DNA from: Paenibacillus sp. MZ04-78.2
Lineage (GTDB): Bacteria > Bacillota > Bacilli > Paenibacillales > NBRC-103111
DNA: 64,000 nucleotides
Assembly (NCBI RefSeq): GCF_024213375.1
Contig: NZ_JANAVJ010000002.1
Location: 124,001 to 188,000 of the forward strand
Reading direction: 5' to 3'
Within the stretch, counting starts at the first letter, position 1, and each line of letters begins with the position of its first letter. This document shows, piece by piece, positions 15,847-25,559 of the stretch. The position numbers were made by a program, and so were the translations under genes. The notes beneath the pieces were generated by a model, which did not search any database, was not told the origin of the DNA, and saw only the letters and a program-made list of their open reading frames with translations.

Positions 15847-16186
15847 GCATGGGATGAATCGGCTTAGGACAAGGGCTGTCTTTAGACAGCTTCATTGTCC
15901 TACATTCCTTCATGTTGTTGCAGTTGTATATTAAAATTGATACAATTGGTATATGGGACAAGAATATAGAAGAACGACTACAACGGTATCACTCATCAAC
16001 TATCATTTTGTGTTTTGCCCGAGATACCGAAGAAAGGTATTTGTGAGTTAAGTAGAAGCGAGATTTAAAGAGCTTGTGCAAGAGCTATGCCAGAAAAACG
16101 ATTGGCTTATTGTTGCGATGGAAGTCATGCCCTGTGTGCGTTAACTAGCTAAGAATCCCACGGCTTTAACCGTGTTGGAGGCTCAA
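15824..16186 (+). mobile_element. IS200/IS605-type remnant (short deletion derivative)
   Basis: The left end carries a perfect hairpin with 13-base arms GCCGATTCATCCC and GGGATGAATCGGC and a second, imperfect one around GGACAA...TTGTCC. Inside is a decayed tnpA. The right end (16151-16186) has AAGAATCCCACGGC, hairpin, GGAGGCTCAA, like the right end at 1451-1503. Total about 360 bases: this is a non-autonomous, MITE-like derivative. Confidence 0.65.
15953..16144 (+). pseudogene. tnpA: IS200/IS605 TnpA (Y1 HUH transposase) fragment
   Basis: The translated frame has VSLINYHFVFCPRYRRKVF, an in-frame TAA at 16049, then VEARFKELVQELCQKNDWLI and AMEVMPC. This is the N-terminal third of Y1 transposases. 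The sequence ends just before the HUH motif (normally MPDHVH) and lacks the catalytic tyrosine helix. It is truncated, carries a stop and must be inactive. Confidence 0.8.
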
Positions 16187-16189
16187 GAT

Positions 16190-16261
16190 ATGGAATATTT
16201 ATGGAATCATAAGTATACGCTGGAGGATTTGCACCTGGAAGGACGGAAAGAAGAAAAATGA
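16190..16261 (+). pseudogene. 3' part of the interrupted small membrane-protein gene
   Basis: A 23-codon frame beginning at the IS right end reads MEYLWNHKYTLEDLHLEGRK and ends EEK before TGA. It is polar and charged, as expected of the tail of the protein begun at 15700. Alone it is too short to call a gene with confidence. Confidence 0.35.
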
Positions 16262-16277
16262 CAGGCGGTTATAGGAG

Positions 16278-16315
16278 GCTCCCGGGCGGCGATATCGCTC
16301 GGGAGCTCTTGTTTT
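16278..16315 (+). terminator. intrinsic terminator
   Basis: GCTCCCGGGCG pairs with CGCTCGGGAGC (one G-U pair), followed by TCTTGTTTT. It ends the transcript of the interrupted gene. Confidence 0.7.
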
Positions 16316-16320
16316 ATTAC

Positions 16321-16349
16321 TTGCTCCAGGAACAAATACGTGCTATATT
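16321..16349 (+). promoter_or_regulatory. promoter of the fadR-type/transporter operon
   Basis: TTGCTC and TATATT are 17 bases apart, about 40 bases before the regulator's ATG. Confidence 0.55.
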
Positions 16350-16389
16350 ATCCAATATCCCAATCATCGGATGTTTGGAGGTTTACAAG

Positions 16390-17094
16390 ATGGAACTGAA
16401 ACAAACCACGCGCTCCACGCTGGTGGAGCAGGTCGTTTCCCAGATGGAGTCGCTTATCGAATCCGGCCAATGGCCGGTCGGATCTCGCATCCCGGTCGAG
16501 CCCGAACTGGTCAAACAGTTGGGCGTCAGCCGGAACACCGTACGCGAAGGAGTCAGGGCTCTCATTCACGCCGGACTTCTGACGGCACGCCAAGGCGACG
16601 GCACTTACGTGCGCTCTTCGAGCAGCCTTGGCCCCGCGCTCGTGCGCCGCCTTCGCCGCTCGAACGCTACGGAGACGCTGGAGGTGCGCTGCGCGCTCGA
16701 ACAGGAGGCGGCAAGGCTGGCTGCCCTGCGCCGTACACCGGAAGAGATCGAGACGTTCCGCTCCCTGCTGTCGGCATGCGATGCCGCCGCGGCGGCGCAT
16801 GACTTCGAAGGCTATATCGAGGCCGACCTGAAGCTGCATCTCGCGATCGTCCGGGCAACCCGCAACAGCGTATTGATCGACCTGTACGAGCATATGACCG
16901 ATGCCTTGGAATCGTCCATCGACCAGACTCTGGACCTGTCGGTCATCATTGACGGAGCCTTTCGCTCGCACTGCCAAATGGTCGACGCCATCGCCGCTCA
17001 AGACCCCGTTGCGGCCGCCGAAGCTGTACGCCGCTATATCCGGGAATCGCTGAACCTTCTGCAAGAAGATGTGCACAAGGAGGGTTCCCTATGA
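16390..17094 (+). CDS. FadR-subfamily GntR regulator
   Basis: A 234-residue regulator. The GntR winged helix lies at about residues 8-75 (PVEPELVKQLGVSRNTVREG, RALIHAGLLTARQGDGTYVR). The helical FCD domain follows (EVRCALEQEAARLAALR, HLAIVRATRNSVLIDLYEHM, HCQMVDAIAAQDPVAAAEAV) with the histidines and aspartate that usually bind a metal and a carboxylic acid effector. ATG at 16390 follows TGGAGG. It overlaps the transporter gene by four bases, so it most likely controls that transporter in response to its substrate. Confidence 0.88.
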   Translation: MELKQTTRSTLVEQVVSQMESLIESGQWPVGSRIPVEPELVKQLGVSRNTVREGVRALIHAGLLTARQGDGTYVRSSSSLGPALVRRLRRSNATETLEVRCALEQEAARLAALRRTPEEIETFRSLLSACDAAAAAHDFEGYIEADLKLHLAIVRATRNSVLIDLYEHMTDALESSIDQTLDLSVIIDGAFRSHCQMVDAIAAQDPVAAAEAVRRYIRESLNLLQEDVHKEGSL

Positions 17095-18344
17095 TTCCGG
17101 CTCAAGATGCCGTCAACTCCCGAGCACAGACCCGTACCGGTCTAAGCCTGCTTATTATCGGCATCATCTTGATCGCCGGCAACCTGCGCGCTCCGTTAAC
17201 GGCCGTCGGGCCAATTGTCGGAGAAATTCGCGGGGAAACGGGGATATCCAATACGTGGGCGGGTATGATGACCACGCTCCCGCTGCTTGCTTTCGCGCTC
17301 CTCTCGCCGCTCTCGCCGCGGATCGCCCGTCGGATGGGTATGGAGCATACGCTGTTCGCCGGTCTGATCGTCCTGCTGGCAGGCATTTTAATGCGCTCGC
17401 TGCCTTCGATCGCGACGCTGTTTGCAGGCACGGCGCTCATCGGTATCGCCATTGCCCTCAGCAACGTGCTGGTGCCGGCCTTGATCAAGCGGGATTTCCC
17501 GAACAACGTCGGAACGATGACCGGTATTTATTCCGTATCCATGAATCTGTGCGCCGCCGTCGCTTCGGGGGTCAGCATCCCGATTTCGCAGGGGCTGGGC
17601 TTGGGATGGCGGGGAGCGCTCGGCAGTTGGGCGCTTCTGGCCATCGTCTCCCTCGCTGTTTGGCTGCCACTGCTTCGTTCGCGCCAACGACCGCAAGCGG
17701 CACAGACATATGCGGCCGCCAAAAGCGATTCGCTCTGGCGCTCTCCGCTGGCTTGGCAAATTACGCTGTTTATGGGACTGCAATCACTGTTCTTCTATGT
17801 CAATATTTCCTGGCTCCCTGCGATATTTCAGGAACGCGGCATGAGCGCGGTGTCCGCCGGCTGGATGATTTCGATCATGCAGTTCGCCAGCTTGCCGGCG
17901 AATTTCTTTATACCAATCCTCGCCGGACGGCGTTCCGATCAGCGCGGCTTGGCCGTCGCTGTCGCCTCCTTATTTATAGCCGGGTACCTCGGACTGCTGT
18001 TAACCGATGTGCCCTGGCTGGTTCCGCTCTGGGTCATTCTCGTCGGCATCGGCTCAGGGTCCAGCTTCGGGTTGTCCATTATGTTCTTCGCCCTGCGCAC
18101 GAAGTCGGTTCAACAATCGGCAGAATTGTCCGGCATGGCTCAATCGTTCGGGTATTTGTTGGCTGCGGTCGGCCCGACGCTCTTCGGCTTCATTCACGAC
18201 GCCACAGGCGGCTGGACCGTTCCCCTGATCCTGCTTCTCGTCGCCGGAAGCGGGCTGCTGTTTGTCGGTCTAAAGGCCGGGAAATACGGGTACGTGACGG
18301 CAGCAGCCGACAAGGAAGTCGAAGCTGCCAAGGGAAATCGCTGA
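17091..18344 (+). CDS. CynX/NimT-family MFS transporter
   Basis: A 417-residue protein with about 12 membrane helices. AGNLRAPLTAVGPIVGEIRG near the N-terminus and the RIARRMGMEHTLFAGL loop are characteristic of the CynX/NimT (YycB) branch of the major facilitator superfamily, whose members move cyanate, nitroimidazoles or other small molecules. Start and GntR stop share ATGA, giving translational coupling. The substrate is unknown. The FadR-type regulator suggests an organic acid or similar metabolite. Confidence 0.87.
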   Translation: MIPAQDAVNSRAQTRTGLSLLIIGIILIAGNLRAPLTAVGPIVGEIRGETGISNTWAGMMTTLPLLAFALLSPLSPRIARRMGMEHTLFAGLIVLLAGILMRSLPSIATLFAGTALIGIAIALSNVLVPALIKRDFPNNVGTMTGIYSVSMNLCAAVASGVSIPISQGLGLGWRGALGSWALLAIVSLAVWLPLLRSRQRPQAAQTYAAAKSDSLWRSPLAWQITLFMGLQSLFFYVNISWLPAIFQERGMSAVSAGWMISIMQFASLPANFFIPILAGRRSDQRGLAVAVASLFIAGYLGLLLTDVPWLVPLWVILVGIGSGSSFGLSIMFFALRTKSVQQSAELSGMAQSFGYLLAAVGPTLFGFIHDATGGWTVPLILLLVAGSGLLFVGLKAGKYGYVTAAADKEVEAAKGNR

Positions 18345-18355
18345 GCAGGTACGTC

Positions 18356-18395
18356 AAAAACGCGGAAGTCCGGGGAGGGCTTCTCGCGTTTTTTC
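18356..18395 (+). terminator. intrinsic terminator
   Basis: AAAAACGCG and CGCGTTTTTT enclose a smaller inner stem GAAGTCC...GGGCTTC. Confidence 0.8.
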
Positions 18396-18421
18396 ATGTT
18401 ATTCGCTCGGTGTGCGAGCGC

Positions 18422-18460
18422 TAAAAAGCCCGATACGACCGGGAACGATCGGTATCGGGC
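18422..18460 (-). terminator. intrinsic terminator of the HD-GYP gene
   Basis: GCCCGATAC and GTATCGGGC flank a 14-base loop. On the minus strand it ends in CTTTTTA, immediately downstream of the HD-GYP stop. Confidence 0.75.
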
Positions 18461-18475
18461 GACAGCGCCCTATAT

Positions 18476-19528
18476 TCATTTCAGCCAAGTTGACTGCACT
18501 TGCCCTGCGGTTTGCGGCTCCGCCGCCGGCAGCTTGCCTTGACGGATAAGCACCCTGAGCAGCGCATTGGCGACGTTCGGGTCGAACTGCGTTCCGCTGT
18601 GCCGCCGCAGCTCTTCGGCCGCCGTCTCCGTCGACAGCTTCGCCCGGTAGGACCGGTTCGTCGTCATCGCGTCGAAGGCGTCGCTGACCGCAAGTATGCG
18701 TGCGCCGAGCGGGATATCCTCGCCTTTTAAACCCATCGGATAACCCTTGCCGTCCATCCGTTCGTGGTGGTGCCGGACCATCGCGGTGACGCCGAGCTGA
18801 TGAAGCCGTTTAATGCCTTTGATGATTTGGTAGCCGTCTTCCGCATGCCGCTTCATGATGTTGTATTCCTCTTCGGTGAGCCGGCTTTCCTTCTTGAGGA
18901 TCGACTCCGGCGTGCCGATTTTGCCGATATCATGAATGAGTCCGGCCAAATGGACGGCCTCCGTCTCCCGCTTGGACAAGCCTAGCTCTACGGCGATTTC
19001 CCGGGCGTAATCGGCCACATTCTTCGAATGGAACGCGGTATATGGGTCGCGCGCGTCGATGCTCTTGGAGAACGAGAGAATCGTGTTCATGAACAGCTCC
19101 TCATACTCTTCGCGCTGCCGGAAGTTGCGCCGGGACACGATTACGACCCGCTGCACGAGCAAAGCGAGCAGCAGCAATCCCCCCGCTCCGGCGAGACCGG
19201 GCCATCCGGCCCCGGTAAAATACACCCACAGTGCCGTAACCCCCGCCGAAAATGCGCCGACCAAATAAACATTAATTACGAATAAAGCAAATATGAGCAC
19301 GGGAACCGCATATAACCCGAGCAGCGCCGGCGACTGGACATTCGTATTGATCCAGACCGCGGCGAGCAGGCTGACGAACATGACCAGCCACAGCCCGTAG
19401 CTGATTCTCCTCCCCAGTGATACCGGACAAAAATACGTGTTGCCGCCGAACCGAATCTTTGTATGCCAGAGCTCTTCGGACTCCATGGCACCCGCCACAG
19501 ATTCGGATTTGATCCATTCCATCTTCAC
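18476..19528 (-). CDS. membrane-bound HD-GYP domain phosphodiesterase
   Basis: A 350-residue protein. A polar N-terminus of about 40 residues is followed by some four hydrophobic segments (about residues 40-135), then an HD-GYP domain: HSKNVADYAREIA, LIHDIGKIGTPE (HD pair), HAEDGYQII, VRHHHERMDGKGYPMGLKGE (GYP motif) and ILAVSDAFDAMTTNRSY. Such domains hydrolyse cyclic di-GMP or other cyclic dinucleotides; all visible metal ligands are present. The GTG at 19528 is preferred because GGAGGG lies eight bases upstream; an ATG two codons later is possible. It is a single-gene transcript. Confidence 0.9.
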   Translation of the reverse strand: MKMEWIKSESVAGAMESEELWHTKIRFGGNTYFCPVSLGRRISYGLWLVMFVSLLAAVWINTNVQSPALLGLYAVPVLIFALFVINVYLVGAFSAGVTALWVYFTGAGWPGLAGAGGLLLLALLVQRVVIVSRRNFRQREEYEELFMNTILSFSKSIDARDPYTAFHSKNVADYAREIAVELGLSKRETEAVHLAGLIHDIGKIGTPESILKKESRLTEEEYNIMKRHAEDGYQIIKGIKRLHQLGVTAMVRHHHERMDGKGYPMGLKGEDIPLGARILAVSDAFDAMTTNRSYRAKLSTETAAEELRRHSGTQFDPNVANALLRVLIRQGKLPAAEPQTAGQVQSTWLK

Positions 19529-19563
19529 TATCGCTTCCCTCCCGTCGTATGGATCGGCAAAAC

Positions 19564-19588
19564 AGGGTAATTTGGCCTATATTACCCT
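19564..19588. promoter_or_regulatory. perfect inverted repeat downstream of the HD-GYP promoter
   Basis: AGGGTAAT, nine bases, ATTACCCT: perfect 8-base arms. It lies just downstream of the presumed promoter at 19590-19618, where a repressor would block transcription of the HD-GYP gene. The regulator is unknown. Confidence 0.5.
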
Positions 19589-19589
19589 T

Positions 19590-19618
19590 AGCGTACACCC
19601 CGGCATGGGCCTTGTCAA
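19590..19618 (-). promoter_or_regulatory. candidate HD-GYP promoter
   Basis: On the minus strand a perfect TTGACA is followed after 17 bases by a weak TACGCT. Confidence 0.4.
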
Positions 19619-19746
19619 CGAAAGTGTTACACGACGAAAGTCTCATAAGCATATACCATATTACCCCAACACATGAAACAACCTTTCTGCCGGCATCCTA
19701 AGGAGGCAAGGCCGGTTTTTACCATGCCCGAAGGAGCTGAATTGCG

Positions 19747-19875
19747 ATGAGCCATTCGAAACGCCGCAAGGAAAACCAATGGAAAATCCGCAAGCAAACC
19801 CAGCAGCCGCACGGTAAAATCAAGTCCTTGGCTGCGTATTCGGACGAGTACGACGCGCAGCAGTCAGGCCGCTAA
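19747..19875 (+). CDS. 42-residue basic small protein
   Basis: ATG at 19747 follows AAGGAG at good spacing. The first half is rich in Lys, Arg and Gln (MSHSKRRKENQWKIRKQTQQ); the second half is more acidic, ending AAYSDEYDAQQSGR. A strong bidirectional terminator begins 11 bases after the stop. The family is not recognised; ribosome site, termination and compact unit make it a credible gene. Confidence 0.55.
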   Translation: MSHSKRRKENQWKIRKQTQQPHGKIKSLAAYSDEYDAQQSGR

Positions 19876-19885
19876 ACACAGGAAA

Positions 19886-19914
19886 AACCCCGCGGACAGC
19901 ATGTCCGTGGGGTC
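19886..19914. terminator. bidirectional intrinsic terminator
   Basis: ACCCCGCGGACA and TGTCCGTGGGGT form a 12-bp stem with one G-U pair. The minus strand has a clean T-run, so this ends the adhE-pflBA operon. The plus strand (TCTTCCTT) ends the small gene. Confidence 0.8.
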
Positions 19915-19920
19915 TTCCTT

Positions 19921-20646
19921 CTAAGCTTGCTCTCTTCCCTGATCAATCAAACGTTTCGCCCGCTCCTGCTCCCGGTCGCTTGGCGTAGGCACGTGCTCCA
20001 GCGGATAGGCTTTTCCGAGCTGCTCCCATTTGTAGACACCCATCCGGTGGTAAGGCAGCAACTCCACTTTCTGCACGTTGCCCAGCGAACCGATGAAACG
20101 TCCAAGCTCCAGCAGGTCCGCGGCATCATCGGTGATGCCCGGGATAAGCACATGACGGACCCAGACCGGCTGTCCGCGGTCCGACAACCAGCGGGCGAAC
20201 CGGAGAATTCGTTCATTCGGCTGGCTTGTCAACGCCCGATGCTTGTCGCTGCGGATATGCTTCAGGTCGAGCAGGACCAGATCCGTTACGTCCATTAGTT
20301 CTCCAGCATGCTCCGGCTCGCAAAAGCCCGACGAGTCCAATGCGGTATGCAAATTCCATCGTTTCTTCGCTTCCCGAAACAGCGCGGCCACAAAGGGAGC
20401 CTGAAGCGTTGGTTCGCCGCCGGTTACGGTCAATCCGCCGTTCGAGCTGCGGTAATACGGAAGAAACGGCTCGATCTCGTCCAGCACAGACGCGACCTCT
20501 ACCTGACGGCCTGTGGCCGTCTCCCACGTATCGGGATTATGGCAGAAGCCGCACTGCAGGGCGCAGCCCTGCATAAAGAGCACGAAGCGGATGCCCGGCC
20601 CGTCTACCGTGCCGAACGTATCAAGCGAATGGATGCGTCCTTTCAT
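19921..20646 (-). CDS. pflA: pyruvate formate-lyase activating enzyme
   Basis: A 241-residue radical-SAM enzyme that abstracts a hydrogen from the PflB glycine to create the catalytic radical. Cys28, Cys32 and Cys35 (CALQCGFC) bind the [4Fe-4S] cluster; [16 protein letters not shown] is the SAM-binding GGE region. Length is normal. ATGA overlap with pflB shows coupled translation. It is the last gene of the fermentation operon. Confidence 0.96.
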   Translation of the reverse strand: MKGRIHSLDTFGTVDGPGIRFVLFMQGCALQCGFCHNPDTWETATGRQVEVASVLDEIEPFLPYYRSSNGGLTVTGGEPTLQAPFVAALFREAKKRWNLHTALDSSGFCEPEHAGELMDVTDLVLLDLKHIRSDKHRALTSQPNERILRFARWLSDRGQPVWVRHVLIPGITDDAADLLELGRFIGSLGNVQKVELLPYHRMGVYKWEQLGKAYPLEHVPTPSDREQERAKRLIDQGREQA

Positions 20647-22916
20647 CCAATCGACCCGTGGAACGTCCGGTTGATGACGTCAAGCTGCTGCTCCCGGGTC
20701 AGCTTGATGAAGTTGACGGCATAGCCCGATACGCGAATCGTCAGCTGCGGATATTCCTCAGGATGCTCCATCGCATCGAGCAACTGCTCGCGGTTGAACA
20801 CGTTCACGTTCAAATGGTGCCCACCGCTTGTCGCATAGCCGTCCAGCATCGCGACGAGATTTTGCGCTCTCACGTCGGTTTCCCGGCCGAGCGCCTTCGG
20901 CACGATGGAGAACGTGTTCGAGATGCCATCGAGGCAGTGCTCGTAAGGCAGCTTGGCTACCGATGCCAGCGAAGCGAGCGCGCCTTTGCGGTCGCGGCCG
21001 TGCATCGGGTTCGCACCAGGTGCGAACGGTTCGCCGGCTTTGCGGCCGTCCGGCGTGCTGCCGGTCTTCTTGCCGTAGACGACGTTCGAGGTGATCGTCA
21101 GCACGGACATCGTAGGCAGTGCGCCGCGGTACGTTTGGTGCTTGCGCAGCTTGTTCATAAAGGACTCGGTCAGCTCGACGGCGATCCGGTCGACCCGTTC
21201 GTCGTTGTTGCCATACTGCGGATATTCGCCCGTAATCTCGAAATCGACGGCGATCCCTTTCTCGTTGCGAATCGGCCGTACCTTGGCGTAACGGATGGCG
21301 CTCAAGCTGTCCGCCACGACGGACAAGCCCGCGATGCCGCAAGCCATCGTCCGCAAAATTTCCCGATCGTGCAGCGCCATCTCCAGCCGTTCGTAGCTGT
21401 ACTTGTCGTGCATGTAATGAATGACGTTCAGCGTGTTCATATAGAGCTTCGCGAGCCAATCCAGCACTTTATCGTATTTGCTCATGACTTCGTCGTACGA
21501 AAGCTCATCCGACGTAACCGGCACCGTCTCCGGCCCGACCTGAATGCCGAGCTTCTCGTCAACGCCTCCGTTGACCGCGTACAGCAATGCCTTCGCGAGG
21601 TTCGCGCGCGCTCCGAAGAACTGCATCTGCTTGCCGATCCGCATGGCGGATACGCAGCAGGCAATCCCGTAGTCGTCGCCGAACTGCAGCCGCATCAAGT
21701 CATCGTTCTCGTATTGAATCGAGCTTGTCTCGATCGATACTTTGGCGCAATATTGTTTAAAGCCGTCCGGCAGATCGGCCGACCACAGCACGGTCAAGTT
21801 CGGCTCGGGCGCCGGGCCGAGGTTATAGAGCGTGTGCAGGAAGCGGAAGGAGTTCTTCGTTACCCGCGTCACGCCGTTCATTCCCATGCCGCCGACCGAT
21901 TCCGTCACCCAGGTCGGGTCGCCGCTGAACAGTTCGTTGTAGTCCGGTGTGCGCAAAAACTTCACGATTCGCAGCTTCATGACGAACTGATCGATCAGCT
22001 CCTGTGCTTCTTCTTCCGTCAGCGTGCCGTTTTGCAAATCCCGTTCGATGTAGATGTCAAGGAAGCTGGAGACGCGACCCAAGCTCATCGCGGCGCCGTT
22101 CTGTTCCTTAATCGCGCCGAGGTAAGCAAAATACAGCCACTGTACCGCTTCCCGCGCATTCAATGCCGGGGACGAAATGTCGAAGCCGTACGATTGCGCC
22201 ATTCGTTTCAGTTCGTCCAAGCTGCGGATTTGCTCGGACAGCTCTTCCCGGGCGCGGATGATGTCTTCGGTAATCGCATCGGTTTCGAACTGAAGCAGAT
22301 CGTTCTTCTTGTCCGCGATCAACCGGTCCGTGCCGTAGAGCGCAACACGGCGGTAGTCGCCGATGATGCGGCCGCGGCCGTAAGCGTCCGGCAGTCCCGT
22401 GATGATCCCGGCCTTTCGAGCGGTCTTCATCTCGGTCGTGTAAGCGTCGAATACGCCCTGATTGTGCGTTTTCCGGATGTCGGTGAATACCTGCACCAGC
22501 TCTTGCGGTAGCTCGAAGCCGTAAGCTTTGCAAGCGTCAACCACCATGCGGATGCCGCCGAACGGCTGGACGGAACGCTTGAGTGGGGCGTCGGTCTGGA
22601 GACCGACGATCCGCTCTTTCTCTTTATCAATATACCCCGGCGCATGGGAAGTAATGGTCGAGACGGTGTGGAGGTCAATGTCCAGCACCCCTCCGTTTTC
22701 CCGTTCCTTGCGCACCAATACGCTCAGTTGCTGCCAAAGATCCGTCGTCGCTTCCGTCGGTCCGGCCAGAAACTCTGAGTTTCCCGTATAGGGTGAAATA
22801 TTTCTGTCGATAAAATCCTTCACGTCGATCCGATGCTGCCACTTGCCCGACACGAACTGACGCCATGCCTCCGATGGTTCAGGATTCCGTTTCACTTCCG
22901 GTTCTTTCATGCTCAT
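20643..22916 (-). CDS. pflB: formate C-acetyltransferase (pyruvate formate-lyase)
   Basis: A 757-residue glycyl-radical enzyme that splits pyruvate with CoA into acetyl-CoA and formate under anoxia. The adjacent catalytic cysteines are seen in [12 protein letters not shown], and the radical glycine is Gly731 in [25 protein letters not shown] and [14 protein letters not shown] are family blocks. GGAGAGGAG precedes the ATG at 22916. It lies 33 bases after adhE with no terminator or promoter between, so acetyl-CoA formed here can be reduced by AdhE of the same transcript. Confidence 0.97.
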   Translation of the reverse strand: MSMKEPEVKRNPEPSEAWRQFVSGKWQHRIDVKDFIDRNISPYTGNSEFLAGPTEATTDLWQQLSVLVRKERENGGVLDIDLHTVSTITSHAPGYIDKEKERIVGLQTDAPLKRSVQPFGGIRMVVDACKAYGFELPQELVQVFTDIRKTHNQGVFDAYTTEMKTARKAGIITGLPDAYGRGRIIGDYRRVALYGTDRLIADKKNDLLQFETDAITEDIIRAREELSEQIRSLDELKRMAQSYGFDISSPALNAREAVQWLYFAYLGAIKEQNGAAMSLGRVSSFLDIYIERDLQNGTLTEEEAQELIDQFVMKLRIVKFLRTPDYNELFSGDPTWVTESVGGMGMNGVTRVTKNSFRFLHTLYNLGPAPEPNLTVLWSADLPDGFKQYCAKVSIETSSIQYENDDLMRLQFGDDYGIACCVSAMRIGKQMQFFGARANLAKALLYAVNGGVDEKLGIQVGPETVPVTSDELSYDEVMSKYDKVLDWLAKLYMNTLNVIHYMHDKYSYERLEMALHDREILRTMACGIAGLSVVADSLSAIRYAKVRPIRNEKGIAVDFEITGEYPQYGNNDERVDRIAVELTESFMNKLRKHQTYRGALPTMSVLTITSNVVYGKKTGSTPDGRKAGEPFAPGANPMHGRDRKGALASLASVAKLPYEHCLDGISNTFSIVPKALGRETDVRAQNLVAMLDGYATSGGHHLNVNVFNREQLLDAMEHPEEYPQLTIRVSGYAVNFIKLTREQQLDVINRTFHGSIG

Positions 22917-22949
22917 AGTTGGGTCTCCTCTCCAAGAAGTCGTCTCTTT

Positions 22950-25559
22950 TTATTCGAATTTCCCGTAGAACGCATTGCGGTAAACGTCCGCCAGCTCCGT
23001 CACGAGCGGCATCCGCGGATTGGCTGTCGTGCATTGGTCCTCGAACGCGCGGTCCGCCAGCACATCGACCTTCGCTTCGAAGTCTGCCGGATCGAAGCCG
23101 AGATCCTGGAATCTCTCCGGAATGCCAAGCGATTGATTCAGCTTGCGCACCGCGGCGATCAGGCTGTTCACGCCTTCTTCCGTCGTCTTCGCCGGCAGGC
23201 CCAGCACCCGGGCAATCTCAGCGTACCGTTTGTCCGCGATGAAATGATTGTATTTCGGGAACGATGCGAACTTGGTCGGTTTCTGCGCATTGTACCGGAT
23301 GACGTGCGGCATCAGAATCGCATTCGTGCGGCCGTGCGCCGTATGGTATTCGCCGCCCCATTTGTGCGCCAAGCTGTGGTTGATGCCCAAGAAGGCATTG
23401 GCGAAGGCCATACCGGCAATCGTCGAAGCGTTGTGCATTTTTTCCCGTGCCAGCGGGTCGCCGGTGTGGAACGAATTTTCCAAATGCTCGAACACGAGCT
23501 GAATGGCTTTCATCGCCAGTCCGTCCGTATAATCGTTCGCCATCACCGAGACGTACGCTTCAATCGCATGCGTCAGCACGTCCATGCCCGTATCCGCAAC
23601 TGCCGTTTTCGGCAGGCTGTAGACGAATTCCGGATCGATAATCGCCACGTCCGGCGTCAGCTCGTAATCGGCGAGCGGGTACTTCGTATTGCCTTTATGA
23701 TTATCGGTAATGACTGCAAAGGATGTTACTTCCGACCCGGTGCCCGAAGTCGTCGGAATCGCAACGAACTTCGCCTTCTGACCGAGGCGCGGATATTTGT
23801 ACACCCGCTTGCGGATGTCGAGAAACTTTTGCTTGAGCGAATCGAAGCTCGTGTCCGGATATTCGTAGAACAGCCACATCGCTTTGGCCGCGTCCATCGG
23901 CGATCCGCCGCCCAGCGCGATAATGCAGTCCGGCTTGAATGCAGCCATGCGGTCCGTACCGCGATCTACCGTATCGACGGAAGGGTCCGGCTCGACCTCG
24001 GAGAACACCTCGATCGCTACGGGCTGCTTCCGCTTGCGCAGATAGTACTCCAAGCGCTCCACATAGCCGAGCTTCACCATCATCGCGTCGGTAACGATCA
24101 TCACTCGTGAAATGTCAGGCATTTTCTCCAGATATTGCGTCGAGCCTTTCTCGAAATATACTTTCGGCGGCACCTTAAACCACTGCATATTGACCGTCCT
24201 TTCGGCGACACGCTTCAGGTTGAGCAGGTTGACGGCCGAAACATTGGCGGTCGTCGAGTTATGTCCGTAGGAGCCGCAGCCGAGCGTCAGCGAAGGCAGG
24301 TTCGTGTTGTACAAGTCTCCGATCGCCCCGTGAGTCGACGGCGCATTGACGATAACGCGTCCGGTTTGCAGTCTCGCCGCAAAAGCCTGAATGACGTCCT
24401 CGTTCTTGGAATGGATGACCGAGGAATGCCCCATGCCGCCGAAGGCGACGACTTCTGCCGCGCGCTCGACGCCTTGCGCCGCGTTCTTCACTTTGTAGCA
24501 AGCGAGCACCGGGCTCAGCTTCTCCGCAGACAGCGGGTAAGCCTCGCCTACGCCCTTCAGCTCGGCTACGAGCACCTTCGTATCGCTTGGAACCGTGATC
24601 CCCGCCATGGCTGCGATCTTAACGGCCGGTTGGCCGACGATAACCGCATTGACCGCGCACTTGTCGGAGTTGATGACCAGCTTCGATACCGCTTCGGTTT
24701 CCTCGGCGTTCAGGAAGTAGCAGCCGAGTTCCTTCATCAGCTTTTTGGCCTGCTCGTAAATCGGCTCTTCCAGAATGACCGTTTGCTCGGAGGCGCAAAT
24801 CATCCCGTTGTCGAACGTCTTGGACAGAATCAGGTCCGTTACCGCCTGCGGCAGATCGGCCGTCTTCTCGATAAAGCAAGGAACGTTGCCCGGCCCTACG
24901 CCAAGCGCCGGCTTGCCTGTGCTGTATGCCGCTTTTACCATGGAGGAGCCGCCTGTCGCGAGCACCAGCGCTACATTCGGATGATTCATCAGAAGCTGGG
25001 TCGCCTCAACGGACGGATTCTCGATCCACTGAATCGCGTGCTCCGGCGCTCCGTGCTTCACGGCCGCTTCCAGCAGCGTAGAGGCAGCCGCGACACTGGA
25101 ACGCTGCGCCGACGGATGGAACGCGAAGATGATCGGGTTCCGCGTTTTGGCGGCGATCAGCGACTTGAACATCGTCGTGGACGTCGGGTTCGTGACCGGC
25201 GTGACCCCGGCGATGATTCCGACCGGCTCAGCTACCGTCTTGTAACTCTCGTAAGGATTGCTATCAATCACGCCAACCGTCTTGTTATGCTTGATGCTGT
25301 GGTAGATATATTCGGTAGCGAAAATGTTTTTGGTAATTTTGTCCTCATATACCCCGCGTCCGGTTTCTTCCACCGCCATCTTCGCGAGTACCATATGCCG
25401 ATCGAGCCCGGCAAGTGCCATGTGCTGCACAATGTTGTCCACTTGAGATTGATCCAGCTTCAGATACGCTTCCTGCGCCTTTCTTGCCCGGGCTACGAGC
25501 TTGTTCACTTCCTCGAGCGCGGCTGCTTTTGCGTCCGTTTTCACTTCTTTAGCGGCCAT
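22950..25559 (-). CDS. adhE: bifunctional acetaldehyde-CoA / alcohol dehydrogenase
   Basis: An 869-residue fusion. Residues about 1-440 form the CoA-acylating aldehyde dehydrogenase, with TGGSSMVKAAYSTGKPALGVG and the catalytic cysteine in NGMICASEQ. Residues about 455-869 form the iron-dependent alcohol dehydrogenase, with GGGSPMDAAKAMW, TTSGTGSEVTSFAVITD and the metal histidines in HAIEAYVS and GINHSLAHKWGGEYHTAHG. It converts acetyl-CoA to ethanol and reoxidises two NADH. Third gene of the hemerythrin-zinc ribbon-adhE-pflB-pflA run; the small gene upstream overlaps it by 11 bases. Confidence 0.97.
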   Translation of the reverse strand: MAAKEVKTDAKAAALEEVNKLVARARKAQEAYLKLDQSQVDNIVQHMALAGLDRHMVLAKMAVEETGRGVYEDKITKNIFATEYIYHSIKHNKTVGVIDSNPYESYKTVAEPVGIIAGVTPVTNPTSTTMFKSLIAAKTRNPIIFAFHPSAQRSSVAAASTLLEAAVKHGAPEHAIQWIENPSVEATQLLMNHPNVALVLATGGSSMVKAAYSTGKPALGVGPGNVPCFIEKTADLPQAVTDLILSKTFDNGMICASEQTVILEEPIYEQAKKLMKELGCYFLNAEETEAVSKLVINSDKCAVNAVIVGQPAVKIAAMAGITVPSDTKVLVAELKGVGEAYPLSAEKLSPVLACYKVKNAAQGVERAAEVVAFGGMGHSSVIHSKNEDVIQAFAARLQTGRVIVNAPSTHGAIGDLYNTNLPSLTLGCGSYGHNSTTANVSAVNLLNLKRVAERTVNMQWFKVPPKVYFEKGSTQYLEKMPDISRVMIVTDAMMVKLGYVERLEYYLRKRKQPVAIEVFSEVEPDPSVDTVDRGTDRMAAFKPDCIIALGGGSPMDAAKAMWLFYEYPDTSFDSLKQKFLDIRKRVYKYPRLGQKAKFVAIPTTSGTGSEVTSFAVITDNHKGNTKYPLADYELTPDVAIIDPEFVYSLPKTAVADTGMDVLTHAIEAYVSVMANDYTDGLAMKAIQLVFEHLENSFHTGDPLAREKMHNASTIAGMAFANAFLGINHSLAHKWGGEYHTAHGRTNAILMPHVIRYNAQKPTKFASFPKYNHFIADKRYAEIARVLGLPAKTTEEGVNSLIAAVRKLNQSLGIPERFQDLGFDPADFEAKVDVLADRAFEDQCTTANPRMPLVTELADVYRNAFYGKFE

